A DNA stretch of 64,000 bases from Archegozetes longisetosus. Lineage: Eukaryota > Arthropoda > Arachnida > Sarcoptiformes > Trhypochthoniidae. This document shows, piece by piece, positions 1-15,109 of this stretch; the first letter of the stretch is position 1; the number at the start of each line of letters is the position of its first letter. Location of the stretch: NCBI GenBank assembly GCA_018873245.2, contig JAEMBT020000005.1:7488001-7552000 (forward strand), in the 5' to 3' direction. The notes below the pieces were generated by a model. The model ran no database searches and was not told the origin of the DNA. It saw nothing but the letters and a program-made list of their open reading frames with translations. A program made the translations under genes and the position numbers.

Positions 1-3000
1 GGTGCTTTCTTACTCAATAAATAAACAAACTCTTAGTGATTGTTATTCTGCTTTCAATTTAACTTTATACAATACTGCAAAAGTCAGTTTTTTTCGAATA
101 ATCCATTCTGAGCGAGTCCAAAGCAATTGATTTGATTCATTCGTTTAGCTCAGTATAAATCAAATAACAGATGCTTTGAATAACTTTTGCTCCTTTCACA
201 ATGGGACAGATCAGAGAACCAAATAGATGTCGAGCAAAAATAAATTTAGATCAAAATACAGTTGAGAGCACTCATCAAATTTGGATTAAACTTAAATATA
301 AGTCATTCTCACAATATTGAACGAATCATGAACGTATTCTGATAGATTTTGGTGACCAAATCATTTTTCATATATCAACACTAGCTTTGGTCAAGAGTTT
401 CACAAATAACTTCTCAAAATAGCCAAGATAGTGTTTCATCTTGAAACATGTTCTTTAAAAACTAGTGACCTATACTGTAAATGTATGGAGAATATTGTCA
501 CGTTCAACAATGAAGAATCGGCGTTGAGGGAAGAAACGTGAATCTTCAAATGGTTCAGTACGATTCCATGAATAAAAAGACAGTTAAAATCTGAGGAAGA
601 CAAGATTTAAAATGATTTTCTACATTCTAAAATTAATGATTGTTATAAACTGAGTGAAAGAGATCGGATAGGAACATATTGAAATAATGAAAGAGAACTG
701 TTGTTCCGATTGTAGTTGGATTGATAAAATGATGTAGCTGAAAAGATTATAATTTCAAATTTAAATCGTATGTAAATAAGTGAAGTGAAACACTGTTCGA
801 ATTCTCTAAAGGGCATTTATCTATTTAACTGTTGTAACTTATTTTCGTGTTTTCTTAAACTTATTTAAATGCTAAAAATCATTGCCCTGCATTATCGATA
901 GAATCTGTATGACTTTTTCCAAATTATTCCAAGTTCATAATTGAGTCAATAAACTTTTTTCAATGAAATAACTTTACGATCAATTAAATTAATTCATAGG
1001 AAGGAGAAAAGAATTTTCAATTGAAATCAGAGAACAAAAGTTAGGAACAATTTGCTCTTATATGAAGTTGAAGAGCAATAAATCAAGTTATAAATGAACA
1101 ATAAAATGGCAAAAAGAACATGAAAAGTTTTGCACATGTTTTTAGTTAACATTTACATTTGTATAGCATTGACAAAGCATTGATTCAATTGGATTATATT
1201 GTTATCAATAACTTATTGAACAGAACTAGCAGACAAGCATTTGGGTTATTCTTAAGTCTCAGCTTGTTTTGCAAGTTAGTTTTGCAAATAAAATGAGATT
1301 TACAGTTTGTATCCCCCCTTTTGATAAATGATGTGTTTCCAGGTCATAGAGTTTTACTATATTTGTTATGTGCCTCTTTCTAGTGATTCTTTTACATCTC
1401 TTGATGTATGTTTTGGAGACATCGCTCAAAGGCTGTGAGAAGACTCATTTAGTTGTACTCTACATACTATTGTGAAATAATGTATTGTTGCACTGCCTTC
1501 TAGTGCTATTCACCATGTAATCAAGATGAACCTCATCTCTTTCTCTTCTTCTTATTAATAGTGATGCAAAAATACACATCACTTTCCAATCCTTATCCTA
1601 TTGTTGTACAATTCTTATTTATTCACGTTCTTACCAGATTTGTCAACCTTCTATATGCTTGATCAATTTAAATCAATATAAACAATATATCACCAATTAA
1701 TCCTTTACTAATCACTGTTTTTCAGTGTTCCATTTTCTCGAAACCATATATTTCAGAATCAATCAGTATCTTGTTAATTATTCAAATTGAAATTCAAGTT
1801 AACTTTGAATCTTTAATGGGGCCTACTTTCATAGATCTGACTGAATACCATGATTTTCATAAATACATATTGATTATGCGATTAGTTTTCTTCCTTAATG
1901 ATCACTTTACAGCTTAACTTTAATATTCAACAAACAAGTTCACAAATGAATCAGTTTTCAAGGCTAGAATATTTAGTAATGTTCAATAAATAATATATTG
2001 AACATTCATGATAAATTATCATCATGTATCAATTTGATTGTAAATTATCTTCTCTAAAAGTGTGCAAAGAGCAAGACAACAATTTTCAGTTTATCAGTAA
2101 CTTTGGCCTCATTTGAAAACCAGTCGATTATTAGCCACCAATCCATCATATTCTCAGCACTGTCTTAACTGTCTAAATTAAGTTATTCTGAAATTTAGAG
2201 GCAAAGAGTTTTGATTAAAGAAAGTTGCAGTATATGATACTTCTCAAGTTGTTATCTGTTATTTGAAGAGAAATAATTTGACAAACCCTTAACTTATTCT
2301 CATAAGATCAGGTATTCAATGTATTCTATGATTCGTTCATTAAGTATATGAATTGGATTGTGACTATTATTCTTTATTCGTCTGTTTCTCTCTTCATTGA
2401 TTGGTTGATCTGTTCATTGTATTACTGCTAACCAGACATAACAGAACAGAAAGTATGTTCTACTCTCACAGAGTAATTGCTTGCGGAGAACTACTCGAGG
2501 GATTTCAGGCACAAAAATACAAAATCACATTAGATTTGCATTGAAAGAGTACTAATAAAATAGGTACTAGTAAATCAAGTTTGTTTATTGCTCTGTTTAT
2601 CTATAGATCATATGATGAGTCTAATTATTATAACTATATTCTCTCGATTTAGCAAATTCAATTATCATTCGTTTTCAGCTAGCCTTCTCAATTAATAAAA
2701 TACTATTTAATTAATAAGACACTGCTTAATTAACCAAATCTCTATTTTTAAAACCTTAAATCATGTGTATCTTTTATGTTTAATGCTAATCAAGTTTCCA
2801 CTAGTCTTATTCGCACATTTACTATAAAACTAACTGCAAGATAAATAAGATAACCGCTTTTTAAGAACCCAACATCTGCAAACTTTAGAGATTGTAATAT
2901 TGACTTTTATTCATTTTATCTCCTATGAGTATTTTACGATGATAGTGTTAATTAATGAGATTATTTTTAGAAATGAAACCATTTACTAACGATACAAGAG

Positions 3001-6000
3001 ATCTGACCATAATTAAACACTACTTCGTTGTTTAAATCCTTTATTGATCATTTCAGTCTTTAACATTAATATGTATTACTTAGTATAAAAATGAATAAAG
3101 AAAAATGCTTTCAAATACATCTACAGTACGTCTCATAGAGGGTAACCGATTATGCATCTAATGGATCATTGAGTCACTACTAATTCCGTTTCATGTCTGG
3201 ATCATCCGATTACTGATTTGATACTATTCCTATATTTTATGTTTCAATAGATTAGATTCGATTGTCGTATTATCATCTGTCAGACGGCTGTCTTTTATTC
3301 AATTGAAAGATTCTGTGTTTATGATAATAGCTTGCAGTAACTTTACCTCAGGTTAATTCCATTGAAGCCAATGCTGACAAGTTGTAGACTATTCTCTCCT
3401 ATTTTCATGACTAGCACTTCACATATCCTTCGACTCTATAGAATGAAAGCTAAAATGACAAGTGAATGAAAGCACAATAAATGACATGCACTGCATTTGC
3501 TGTAGAGTAGATTTCTATGCGATTCGTCAAATGCAAATCTAACCCCATCTTAACATATCATTCAAGATTTACGACTCAACCACTATTTAGCTACAATTTG
3601 ATTATACTATTCCTACAAACAGCAACTCATATATTCTCTACTTTAAAAAAACGGTCACATCACACTATTTGAGTGAAGATAATTAGTTTCGCTCATAATG
3701 CATTACTAGTTTGTCATTCATTTATAATTAAAAATATTTCTCTCTTTATATGATTAATTAAATTTTGCTTTCTTTCTCTTTTTATGGATTAAACATTTCT
3801 AGTTTTACATTTTATGGTTAATCTTTCTTGTTGAAAACTAATTTTAATTTCATTCTTTTCGTAAGATTAATAACTTTTACCATCAAAATTCAAAAAGTAC
3901 CTTTTACGTAAGACATACACTCAAGGGCTTAATAATCCACGATAGCAACCAGAGGTGATGCATTATGATGACATGCTTGTCATCAAACTATAACATATTA
4001 AATATTAAGAAACTTATACAATGACCAATATAGTATTAAAAGCAATTTGAAAATCAAATTTGGCAACAAATTGATGCAGATGACAGAGAAGTTGATGTAG
4101 CAACGACCTCTTTCTTGTTACTATTGCGAATTATTAAGCTCTCAGCTGTAGTTCATAATGTTTTTGGTGAAAATGCATTTAACTTTTGCTCATAATTATT
4201 GCTAAAACACCAAAGAAATATAAAATGTTCACTATTTGACGAACATATTAGTAATGTTAAGGTTCTTTATTTAGAGTAAAAGTTAGTAATGCAGCTTTAA
4301 ACTAGTCTATTAAGTAAACGCAGTTTGACAGAATCGAAATGAAAACTACAATTTATGTTAGATCTACAAAAAGTCAATTAAGTTGAGAGAAACAAGTGAC
4401 TTTTCTTTTCTACCAAAAAATATATTTCATTTAAATAGTTAAAGTCTTAATTGAAAAGTTGAAATAAATATCAAATTAATTGATATATATTTATAAAAAG
4501 TAGAGTTAAAGACAATTTAGTCAAACAAGAATTTAGTGAAAGAATTGATTAAGCAATAGAAAGTAGAGCTTATCACATATATGCAGAAAGTGATCCCTAA
4601 CTGAAATTCTGGCCCATTAAGTCTTAACAAATAGCAGTAATTAGTGTTGAAACTCTTGAAAGCATTAGCTGATGAAATTTTAACCCAACAAAAATCCTTC
4701 TCTTCTCTTTTCTAGCATCAAGTTAGAGAGAGAGAGAGAGAGAGACCATGATTTCTGATATGACTTCCTTCTGAGATATATTTTTCTGCTGTTGATCAAG
4801 ACTTTCCTTCTTTATATCTTAGAGGCTGTCATCTTTTCTCTGGTGCCGATATTGAATGTTTTGGCACAGCTTGCGAGCGATGCTAATGAATTCGACATTT
4901 TAGTGTTCTTCACTGATGCCTTCGTCCAATGAGATAATCAATAATAGCCGCTGTTTCGATATAAACAATCGTTGATCGCTTCCCGAAGACAATACATTCT
5001 TTAGGAGTTCTACTTATTCTTCTATTAGATGTTCGCCTAAATTACTTTCAATCAATTATTATTTGTGCTCTTATTTAGATTAATTTGTTTTTTAACTGAA
5101 GGCATTTATTTCTACTTTTAATTAATAAAAAGTACCCATCAAATCGTGACCCAAATCGTTTGCAACCAAACTCTATCCACTTGAATATAATGATCGCCAT
5201 TTTGTTAGATTTAATTATTTTAATATTTATAGCTTTAACTTATTTCTAACCGTTTTCTCTACTTAACTCAAAAAATGAAGCTTTCAGTCAAATGATGGTA
5301 TACTTAAGGTTTAAGCACTTTCTACTTGTTTTAGTCGACGGACAAGATTAGAATAAAGCTGATCATGAAAATAGTGCTCATATTTGACATTAATATTTAC
5401 GGCTGACTAAACGTACATGTGTTTACTATGGGTATGAACTTGGAGCATGTTTACTTATTTGCTTTTTCTACATTTCTTATCTCATTAATACTGCAACACC
5501 AGACGCCTAATCAACAAAATAAACTCTTTTGTCAGTCACATTCCAATAAACATGAATATTTAGGACATCGAAAACTAATTTATTGTCAATTCTATATTGA
5601 TTTTTATAAGATTGGACATAGAATCCAATGCTTGAGATATACGTCACTTGGATCAAATGGTAACAACTGTAAGACTGTGTGGTCTGAAGCTGTGTATACT
5701 GTCATCTTTCTATGACATAAATCCTTACAGTTTTTTGTCTAACAAAAGCTTTTGTGTTTGGCGAGAATGGAGTTGAGACAAAAAATAGGTATAAGCAAAG
5801 TGTGACCAAATTGCTATTTGATGGCTGGCCTTAACGCTAAAATAACTGTTACTCAACTGTTATAAAATATACATTACCACTGAATATCAGTATCCAAAAA
5901 TATTTATCATTGTTAGTAACTAAACTAAAGCGAAATGCCTTCCCCGACACTCAATTCTTTTCGATTTTTCTTATCTGTCATAACATCTCAAACTTTAAAT

Positions 6001-9000
6001 ATTAGTTCTCATGTCTATTCGCAGTCTATAAACAGTTCAATACTCCCTGAATAAGAATCTCTTTCAGAAGTCCTATTTAGGCACCAGAACAGATCTTAAT
6101 AGAACTCCTTTTATAAGTGAAGTTTGTTGTTATCTTTAGTGTGTTTGCAATGTATTTTGCATATACAGTACCTTATTTGCCTGTCTTATATGAACAAAAC
6201 TATTGGCCCGCTCTTTCTAAGCTTCATTAAAAATTTAAAAACTATATGACTAGAGTCTAGATTGAATAGAACTGAGATTTTTCGATGGCAAAGTGAAAAT
6301 TAGAATGCTTATGGGAGTTATCATGAATCTTGGTATATTCAGTTTGAATATTCAAATTGATCTCAAAATTTCAGTTTGAACATAAAAGAGAATACAGGAA
6401 ATATAGACCTCTAGTTTTCGAATTATGCATATGATGATAATTTAATTATGAAAAAGCACAAGTTCATCATTGTGGATATGATGTCGAAAATTTGACTTTG
6501 AAATTTTTACATGAAATACTTATCTCTACAAACGTTGAAAGCCGCTATCAGTCAAATTTCAATTTAACTTATGTTGGTGCTGCTCACTTGAGTGAACTTA
6601 ATGAGACTTAGGTGTTAATAGAATAAATAGACCGTTCATATTATATTTACTTGAGGCTTCGTTAAAACTTTATTAAATCAAGATAAAATCTAAATGTGGC
6701 CATGAACAATGAATTTCATACAAGCTAACAAGCTATCAAATGTAAATGTATTCATATTGATTTCTTTAGTAAATTGATTCATTTAAGTATGGTACAACAA
6801 GTTCATTATTTTAATTAAGCTGCTTAAGTAAATGGTCAATCAACAACTGTCTGTGTTGTTTATTAAAATATGAATTTACTTAAGTAACATGAATATAGCT
6901 TAAAACTTTAATTATAGAGAGATTAAAATATAGTGGACTTATCTTTAAAATCAGATGCAAAATTTTAGTTTCCAGAAAGATAATTGAATTTCCAAAATAG
7001 GAATATTTGTAAGAATTTAAGATTTAAGTCATGAAAATGAAGACAAATCACTTGAAATTTGATTTAAAACCAAAGTTTTTTTGTGGTGTAGAAATATTGT
7101 TTTTATTCACAAGAATGCAATATAAGCATATCCAGATAATATTATCCTTACTTCTGATATAGGAGTCATTTTAGTCTTTCAAAAGAAGTCTCATCACAAA
7201 TAATGCTAGAAGAAGACAGAATAATTAAGATCAGTGGTCGACTTTAAATTAATTTCTAATTTTCTCAAAGTATAGTCATCTTATTCTAGCATTTATTTAG
7301 TAGCAAACTGGAAAATAGTAAAATGAAACTTAAGAATGACGAAGCTAGATAATTTCAAGTGGACGTGCGCCAATTATATTCAATTTGATTAAGACCTATC
7401 AAGTTATAGTTTTAAACTTAAATTTTGAAGTAACTTTACTCTATTTTTCTTAACTATGACAAATTAAGAATTTCATATTCAAAAATATACAATATTTTAC
7501 GTTAAGTAAGCTAGAGATCTATGTTGAGGGTGCCTATGGGATCTTAGCTCCTACTGGCCTCGCTACTAAAACTTACTATTGAGAAAATGCTTAAGAATAA
7601 AGGAATATAATAATCGTCTCATTTATAGAATTTAATAAAACTGGACTCAGAACCGTTTCATTGTTCATAAGATGTAAAATGTATGCTCAACAAAAAACAT
7701 GGTTTATGTGCTTTCAAATTCTATATATAAATGAAAACATTCTTAGGTCTGAATTTCTCATTCGTTGAATCGCATGAGAGGTTATTTATCTTTTGAATTT
7801 AGATGTTATAATTTCTAAAAAATAAACATAGCACAATTTGGAAGCAATGAATAATTCATGAAATATAACTTCCTTTTACTTGAGAATGAACTTTATTTGA
7901 ATTAAAAGTTGCAATTGAACCGAGAAGTTACAAAGTATATAAGAAAAATTGGAATAAACAAGAATATTTTGTTTTCAAATAAATAATTCCCCTTGAAAGC
8001 ATCTCATCAATATTGCATTCAATAATAAGTTGAACATTTTTAGAATTGTGAAATTTTGAAAAACTAACCCTGTCAAAATGGTGTCCAGTATTTTGAAGCT
8101 ATATCAAACTTTTAAGTGATTGATTAATTAACTTAGAAAAATGGCTTTCAAATGATTATTTTTCTATCATTAATATAAACTTTTTTCTCAAGTCAGCAAA
8201 AAAGATAACTAATAGTCTTACTTTGGAAAAAGGTTTGATTTTCTTTAAGTCGACTCAATAAATGAGCATTTGATAAAATACCAAACAAAATTATCTCAAA
8301 CTAGACTTTTGAAAATGTATTATTTTTAAAGCACTAACCTAAATAATTACTTGTCGCTTGGCAATGGCCTTCTTTTCAATAAAGTTAGTAAAGTTAGTTT
8401 TGATGGCAAATTTCAAAATTTCTTACTTATAACTTGTTATTGACTCCAATCGATTGATAGAAAATAATTGGATTAATTTTTCTTTTGAAAGATTGAGTAT
8501 TTTATTTAGTGAGAATCAAACTGAGTCTAGATGTTGAAAAGAAAGTAGAGCAAAATCTATTTAGTGAATCAGAACTTGTTATTGATATAGATTCGCCTCA
8601 CGTTCACGTCAATCAGTGATAGTAAAGACATGCCATGAAATTCATAGCTATCGTCAAAAAACAGCTTTAGTCGAGTGATATCTACAATTTTTATGTAAAT
8701 ATTTCTTTTTAAAATTAAACTAAATTTAATTTTCACAAAATTCAATGCAATCGCACAAAATCTAGGATTGGATTAAATATTCAGCTCAAGAACATATCAT
8801 TAATAAAGTTTTTCCTATTAGGAGTAAATCAATCAAATCTATCATGCTTTATCTCAACGTATAGTAGCTGACTCAACAAACATGTATAGCTATGAGAAAA
8901 GTACTACTGCTATATCATACTACCTGCAATGGACGTGAATTTTAATTTGATTTTTAATTGTGATTCTCTGTTTTTTAAATGACCAAGAAGTGATGTTCAT

Positions 9001-12000
9001 ATTATATGAATTATTAAGGAAAGATAGGTATGTTCTAGTAGCAATGCACCATTTCTCATCGTAATGTAACAATTGAAAGTGACTGAGTATATAGGATCTA
9101 GTAATTTAATGATTGCACTAATTGCATTAAAATGGGGCAACCCCGAGTAATCATAAATCTTGCAACTAATCTTTCAAACTTTAATTTCTATACAATTAAA
9201 TGAGAAATTATTTTGATTTCTACGCCATCAAAGCTTGCGCCAATTATAACGTCTATCAACTCAATGAAAGTGAAACATCAAGTTTGAAAGGATCAACATT
9301 TGATTGAGTTTTCTATTTTACACAAATAATATAAATTTGCTTCAAAAACGGAAAGGATAACGAAAGAAGGAAAAAATAATGAAAATAATCAGATTGAAGA
9401 AGATTTGAGAGCAAAGTTGGATAATGATTAACAAAAGACATAGAATGTTATTTTACAATTTGTTTTAGGTTTTTGCTTGGATAGCTTTATATCTGGTGAC
9501 AATTCATTTTTCTAGTATTTCATTGACAAGAATAACTTAATTGTGAGTTTGAGAAAATATTACCACATATTGACTCATTAATCACAATTTCCTTACTGAG
9601 AGCTATAAATAAAAACTAATAACAAATTCCAAACATTCCTTAGCGTTTCCGAACATATAATAAATTATCTGTTTTGTGATTTTATTTTCATAATAAATTC
9701 AGAATGTTTTCGAATATAAATCGCCTTATTCTGTCTTAATTTATTTTTTTATTTCTAAAAACAAGTACAGAAAAATTGAATCGATTAAGTATTGAATAAA
9801 TGGTAATACTGAATATTGTACTGAGTTCAGCCCAAATACGCCATTACTGGAGATAAGAATTAATCGCTTTCTATTTGCTGGATCCATTGCATAATGCTGT
9901 CAATTATTAGAAATATGTATTAACGTCGCAAATATCTTTTAAGCTTTCATCTCAAATTATAACTAATATATTAGCGAAGGAGACTTACGATCGAATTCTT
10001 TAACAATTAATATCTCCATTCACTATTTCCTTTGATATCCAAAAAGTTGACAAATTTTGGCTTCATGTTTAACCAATATAAGCAACAATCGTGAACGACT
10101 TGTGGAAAAATAAAATATTTACATGTTACTCTGCCTGATTTAGTCAAACTTGACTTAAAAGTATAGAAAATGGAAAAAATTTAGAAATTAAAGAAACTGA
10201 AAGTGGGAGCGAAACAGAGTAAGAAAATATACATATACAAGATTTGCATTTTATGCTTGTCTTAATATCTAAAAGAGATAGTAATTGGCGGCACAGATGG
10301 TCCATAAGTAGATCCCATAAGATTAGGAACTCCGTTAGAGCGTAAATGACTGTTTTGCATCCAACCAATAGTAATCTAACACAAACTTATTAATGAAGTT
10401 ATATCTTTCGCTAATTTCACGTCTTATCTAAAGGGCATTGTTTTATATACGTCTTTATTAGTTTCCTTAAGTTTATTAATAATATAAGACTACACTTTAA
10501 ACCACTTATAAGTATCTTTTTTCATTTGTTTTACGAAGTCTTACGGCTATCAAAAATAAAGTTTCTCTTAATTGAAATGCTATGGATGGATAAACACTAA
10601 TAGACCCACAAACCCATTGCAATCAGTCAACTTCTGCTCCGAAATAACAGTTCTTTAGACTTTATACTAACTTGGAATTTAGTCTTATATAAAATGCTAA
10701 TTCTTGGTTATCAGTCATCAGAATAATTTCTTTAGAATATTCATCTATTCATTTGTCAAAAATAGTTTTTTGAGTAGCAATTTCATCATTATTTTCACTT
10801 TTGCATCATAAGCTTCTGAAACAGATTTTTTCATAAGAACTTTGAAATATTCTGGTTACCAAACTTAGTAAGAGTTAGTATTAACGCCAGTATTCACAGC
10901 GCTTCCTATGTTAAGGTTTAACACTTGATCAGGAATTTATTCTCACAAACTTCTTCGGCTTCTATCAGATGGCAGAACAGCCTTTACTTTGAGCGATTCT
11001 GAGAGTTCGCTGAATTTTATATTCAGATATTCTTGAGAGTCACAGATTGAAAGTAAAATTACAGATAAACAATATCTGATCAATAAATAAACTCTAATTG
11101 ATTGCATTTTAACGCAGTTGAAAAGTAAGCGCTTCTGTATATTGACTACTCTTAAGGAATCAAAATTAAAGGTTTCTAATTTTACGATAGAGTAATCAAT
11201 TCGAACAAACTATTTAGTTTTCTGAAGATTCAATTCTGAGAAAAACTCAGACTCGAAGGTTACTCTGTAGGAGCTGTAAGTTTTAATGAAGGATTTTAGA
11301 TTGAAACTCATTTCCTCATTCAAATTAAGGTCTAGAATTAGGAATAAATTGAATACAAATTGAAATCTGAAAGTTTGTGCTGTATATAAATGAACTAAAA
11401 TACCTTCTTCTCTCTTTTGTTCAAAGAGTTATGCATTGAAATCAATCACTACTCAATTACCTTCAGTTCATATTTTTCTAGAAATGCTTGCGAGAGCATA
11501 GAAAACAATTCTAGCATCAAACTCATTAAATATAACGCTCAACTGCATCAATATTGAATACAAACAATTAGAATACCTTCTTGAAATTAAACAAAAACCC
11601 GAAACTTATATTCTAGGTGTGGAACTTATATATTGTACTTATATCGTGCTTTAAACGATCTTGGGATCAGGTAATTTTCTAAAAGCTGATCACATAATAA
11701 GAATGCGAAATTGGGATAAATTAAAATCCAGTTGTAATTAATACAAATGGAAATTACTAGGTATTTAAAATGAGGATTGGTATGATTGTCTTGCTACTAT
11801 AGCAAGAACCTAAAAGAGCTAATTTCAATTAGCTAAGCAGCAACCCTGTATTATTGTTGAAGTAATGCGCAACATTCAGGATTTAATGTATTTTCAGAAG
11901 TCATGTTTCAAAGTGAGAGGAAAGCTAACATTAATTTAGTAAAGCGTTTAAAGTTCAACTCAATCAACGTGTGAAGCTCTCAAGTGTTTACACTATTGTT

Positions 12001-12474
12001 CGTTTCGCACGCATTCTTATCGCTGTCAGTCAGAGACACAGCTTTTATATTAATTTGGGTCTAATCTCTATGAGAGCTAACTCGTAAGAGCTCTAATTCT
12101 AATTTAAGCGCATAGAAACTAATACTCTATTCAATGGGTTAACTATCAATCGATTTCTATTTATAAAGAATTAATTATTTCATTACAATAGAATTTCAAT
12201 CGATCAATAATTCTGTTATGCATTCTGCTCACAATGATTTGCAACTATTTTATTTGAATTGTTGAATAAATAAATTGACTCTTACTTATAGATGTTAATT
12301 TTCAAGTTATGCTTACAGACGAAAATTTGAACTAATTTTAGTAAATTTTGCACATTTTCCTATAGAACTAATTAATTAGATGGAACTTCTCATTCTAAAC
12401 TCATTGATTCTTGTATATTGCACAAAATACTGTTTTATATTTGAGTTTGTTTTGTGGTCTAACTATTCCGACTG
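1..12474. other. Intergenic DNA, no supported gene
   Basis: I see no recognisable protein, RNA gene or intact mobile element here. Open frames are short, rich in Phe, Ile, Asn and Lys, and typical of chance frames in AT-rich DNA. The minus strand near 4750-5010 is somewhat GC-richer and reads briefly like coding sequence, but it is interrupted and matches no family I know. The only clear repeat is a short (AG)n tract at 4725-4745. Confidence 0.6.
4725..4745. repeat. (AG)n microsatellite
   Basis: An uninterrupted run of about ten AG units. It is the first of several purine tracts in the window; the longer ones lie at 20 kb and in neuroligin intron 1. Confidence 0.9.
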
Positions 12475-12573
12475 ATGCCGACTCTCAATGGAATCGTTGA
12501 AGCATTCAACTCATTAAATCTTTTCAATAGATTACAATGGATTAAAAGGACTCAAACAATAGATCAAATCATC

Positions 12574-12579
12574 TTTATT
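12574..12579 (-). terminator. Poly(A) signal AATAAA overlapping the LRR stop codon
   Basis: On the minus strand the coding end reads GAA TAA A, so the TAA stop lies inside an AATAAA hexamer. If it is used, the 3' UTR would be only 10-30 nt. No other hexamer was checked further downstream. Confidence 0.45.
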
Positions 12580-14505
12580 CAATGCATTCTACAAAATGTT
12601 CCTCACTCAAACTCCATAACGAGTTACCATTTTTACAAATCACATCATTTAATTGTGTCTTAACCTTATCTTTGATTTTGATCAGCCAATAAGAACGACA
12701 ATCGCATTCAAATACAATGTCTCTATGATTATCTGATCCAATTTTAATTTGATTTCTATGATCCTTTAGGAGAAAAGGCTTGAAAACTTTTTCACCCAAG
12801 TATTGAATGGGATTATTCCATAAGTTTATAAACAAAGATCTGTTTGCCCTGAGAAATGAGCCTATTTTAAAGCTGGTTGCATTCAAGTTGTTTTCAGACA
12901 AATTAATTTCTAATGTATTATTAGAAGGCTTGAAAAAGTCAAAAGTATTTTTACCAATACTATTGATTCGGTGACCGTACAAGTTGATAAGTCTCAAATT
13001 TGTCAAATAATAAAATGCGTAGTTCCCAACACTTTCTATTGTTTTGATTAATTGAAAGTTTGGGTTAAAATCAATTATATTTAAGCTTTTTTGCTCTCCG
13101 AATATATTTCGAAATAGCCTTGCTCTTATATTTGACCATTTAGTGCGATCGAAGACTATTTTTCTGACATTAACTAGAGAACTCATAGCTTCCGAAAGGC
13201 CATTGTCTTCTCCTATTCGTGATTCTCCTAATTGTTGAAATTCCAGAATTGTAGAGGCAGTCGTAGAAAACGTGTGAGACTGTATGTTCTTCAAATTGGT
13301 TGCATTTTTCAGTAATATATACTTAAATGTTATTTCTTGAAAAGTATTCTCAGCCAACAAACTTATGTTTGTATTCGAAAGCGTAAAATTGGAGAAATTT
13401 TTCTCGTGGTCGGCCAATATATTACTGATTTTACTGAAAATATTTTGTAGATTGAATTTTTGGTTGCCTCCGCAAGTCACACTATCATTATCGCAGATGC
13501 ATGGCTTCAGTATTTCAGGTGATGGGCATTTGCCACAGAATATGAGACCAAAGTAAGAAATTATACAAATCGGGATGGAAACTGTAGCTTAAAGAAGGCA
13601 AAAATATCATTTTGAAGAAAGTTTCATAAATTATATTTTGTTACTCGTTTTCAAGTTGACTTCACTCAACATTCTCTTGTATAAGATGTAAATTGTTAGA
13701 GTTGAACAGCAGTAATTTTTCCAACAAAATAAACCGCAATTTCAGAATCAAAAGCAAACATTTATGTAGATTTTCATCTTGACGTCAGTATATTCTCATT
13801 GGTATCTGATGAAAGGTTGGAGTTTTCTAAGCAGAGCTCGGCTGTATTAGACAAATAGAAAACTTAGATTTATACAATTATAAAAGCATGTTAAATAAAT
13901 ATTGTACTGAAGCGATACTTTAAATAATATGATTTCATTTTGCTTGAGTAACTTTTTTGACATATTGATATTATGAGCATAAAAACATTTCATTTGGCAA
14001 ACATTAATAAAATTGTTGTTTATTCATCATATAAAAGCAGTATGATTCATATTTTTCTAGTCTTGCTCAACTAGCATAGGATATGTAGTTAGCAATCTTG
14101 CTCAACTAGCATAGGATATGTGGTTAGCAATAGTCCCGTTAAAACGATTGAAAAAATAAATGACTTAATCATAATTCTGAAAAATGTCACTTCCATTTGA
14201 TCTCCACTAGACTCCAATAGAGAAAATTTCAATAACATAAATATTCGCAAACAAGAAAAGCAATAACGCGTGAAGACATGATCAGCTATTTTATTGAAAT
14301 GATTTGTCTTAATGCATTGTGTTTAAGTATGAAATAGTTTTGTGCTTTGTATTTATGTGATGGCAGAGTTTGACCCAAGCCTGAACCCGTGCACAATAGA
14401 TCCATTAGGTGCCAGCTAGGCATCAATCTTTGTTTTGTCGAACATATATAGACAGTGTGCGTTGAAAAGGCTGCGGAGAGACTCACTTTTTTTACGCATC
14501 ACCAT
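12575..14505 (-). CDS. Secreted leucine-rich repeat protein, two coding exons
   Basis: Predicted secreted LRR protein of 341 residues, joined from coding exons 14505-14487 (19 nt) and 13581-12575 (1007 nt). The intron 14486-13582 starts GTGAGT and ends CTACAG. The join is phase 1 on both sides and yields MVMRKK plus a hydrophobic stretch to about residue 22, a good signal peptide. A cysteine cluster follows at residues 25-43 (CPSPE...PCIC...C), then degenerate LRRs from about 45 to 295 with L/I-x-x-L/N spacing. A C-terminal LRR cap starting CDCRSYW spans 299-341. From memory, the layout resembles the chelicerate 'oplophorus-luciferin 2-monooxygenase non-catalytic subunit-like' proteins, a name by homology that does not imply luminescence. 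The ligand is unknown. The large exon is well supported; the tiny first exon rests on splice consensus, phase and the signal peptide it creates. Confidence 0.8.
14061..14130. repeat. 35-bp tandem duplication in the LRR gene intron
   Basis: Two head-to-tail copies, 14061-14095 and 14096-14130, beginning TCTTGCTCAACTAGCATAGG, with one mismatch (A/G) near the end. The near identity points to a recent event. It lies in the 905-bp intron of the LRR gene. Confidence 0.9.
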
Positions 14506-15109
14506 TTTTAGTGCTAAGTTTTTCTCTTATTCTTTTGTTGATTCATTCTTAAGTGCAGCACAAATATTGCATTATTAGATATTTCACATACGATACACTA
14601 ACAATCTTTTTAGGTTATCTCACTGTCAAATAACTTAGACTATTGAAAATCTATGGACAAATGTTTATGTTCAACTTCAAACCGAATAAATGACAGAAAC
14701 AGAAATTAGATCAGTTTGTCTTTTGTCAATTTTTTATTATTAAATTATACGTTTTCATTTTTTATTACTACTCACTCATCAGTACTCATTCACTTGTTTG
14801 TCTTCTCAACATAAATACTAGTACTTTCACACTAGTACTTTCAATCGATTACCAGTGTTAGTCACTATAATTTACATCTTTTTTAACTTTAACTCTTTTT
14901 TGGTGCAATATAAGAAAATTTTCTTCTCAAAATTAAGTCATTTATTAAATTATGCGAAACGCGGCGGCAGAAAATTTTTTGAAGGAATATTCATTAAAAT
15001 AAAATGGAAATTAGCTGCTCAAATTTTTTTATTTCAATGATGCTGTATATATTTTCATTCCAAGTTTATCAAAAAGACCCTTTTCTAACTAGGGATACTA
15101 ACTATCCAG

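Noticed and set aside
4750-5010. Minus-strand stretch that reads briefly like coding sequence (DEGISEEH, then FISIARKLCQNIQYRHQRKD)
   Set aside because: Broken by stops, matches no family I know, and has no convincing splice sites. It may be a very old pseudogene but is not supported.
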